From Micrococcaceae bacterium UBA7136 (GTDB taxonomy: Bacteria; Actinomycetota; Actinomycetes; Actinomycetales; Micrococcaceae), in NCBI GenBank assembly GCA_002492045.1, contig DKXC01000134.1, forward strand, positions 1 through 22,884: a stretch of 22,884 nucleotides of DNA, written 5' to 3'. The notes beneath the pieces are model-generated. The model had not been told where the DNA came from and did not search any database. It saw only the letters and a list, made by a program, of their open reading frames with translations. This document shows, piece after piece, positions 22,878-22,884 of this stretch. The translations under genes were made by a program, and so were the position numbers. The stretch's first letter is position 1; every line of letters begins with the position of its first letter.

Positions 22878-22884
22878 GGGTGTC

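Noticed and set aside
1..22884. CRISPR array or transposable element
   Set aside because: I saw no regularly spaced repeats and no transposase or integrase reading frame on either strand.
1..22884. The window as a complete circular plasmid
   Set aside because: The inverted end repeats would form a hairpin rather than a direct overlap, there is no replication gene, and it carries core chromosomal genes such as serS and pheA.

Overview
This window reads as chromosomal DNA of a fairly high-GC actinobacterium, probably a member of the Micrococcaceae (Rothia-like). The reasons are the strongly C-ending codon use of the housekeeping genes, the pheA / diacylglycerol kinase / serS neighbourhood, Tat signal peptides of actinobacterial type (WSxP...AAS), a Cas4-like TM0106 nuclease-helicase, and several genes whose -10 box lies only 6-7 bases before the start codon (leaderless mRNAs). 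The genus is an inference; no rRNA or tRNA gene is present to confirm it.

Layout, left to right. (1) 7-4337: an accessory, defence-like block with a PLD-nuclease/SF2-helicase/DUF3427 protein and, convergent to it across a perfect 12-bp hairpin, an AIPR-like (abortive infection) protein. (2) 4338-4692: a structured gene-free stretch, then pheA (4693-5622). (3) 5693-6819: a two-gene toxin-antitoxin candidate, a Panacea-domain (SocA/DUF4065) antitoxin overlapping a TacT-like GNAT acetyltransferase. (4) 6909-8975 (minus): a secreted Ca-loop-containing zinc metalloprotease followed by a Tat-exported protein of unknown function. (5) 9061-11604: diacylglycerol kinase-like lipid kinase divergent from serS, which ends in a strong terminator. 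(6) 11667-15002: a manganese uptake ABC operon whose promoter carries a palindromic operator inside its spacer, convergent with an MntR-type regulator. (7) 15035-17586: a decayed copy of the 5' end of a HAD phosphatase gene, an AbiEi/AbiEii type IV toxin-antitoxin pair, then the intact HAD gene. (8) 17583-18206: a SatD-like protein. (9) 18224-22738 (minus): a 228-codon gene of unknown function directly downstream of a RecB/Cas4-like nuclease fused to an SF1 helicase, with a LexA-type palindrome upstream.

The housekeeping genes are GC-rich and C-ending. The helicase/AIPR block, the Panacea-GNAT pair and the AbiE pair have mixed third positions and look acquired. The window is therefore core chromosome punctuated by at least three separate defence or addiction insertions, plus a nuclease-helicase that may be SOS-controlled. 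The most informative points are the HAD gene relic left of the AbiE cassette (a likely insertion footprint), the Panacea antitoxin paired with a GNAT toxin, and the AbiE promoter whose -35 and -10 boxes each lie in one arm of a 12-bp inverted repeat.
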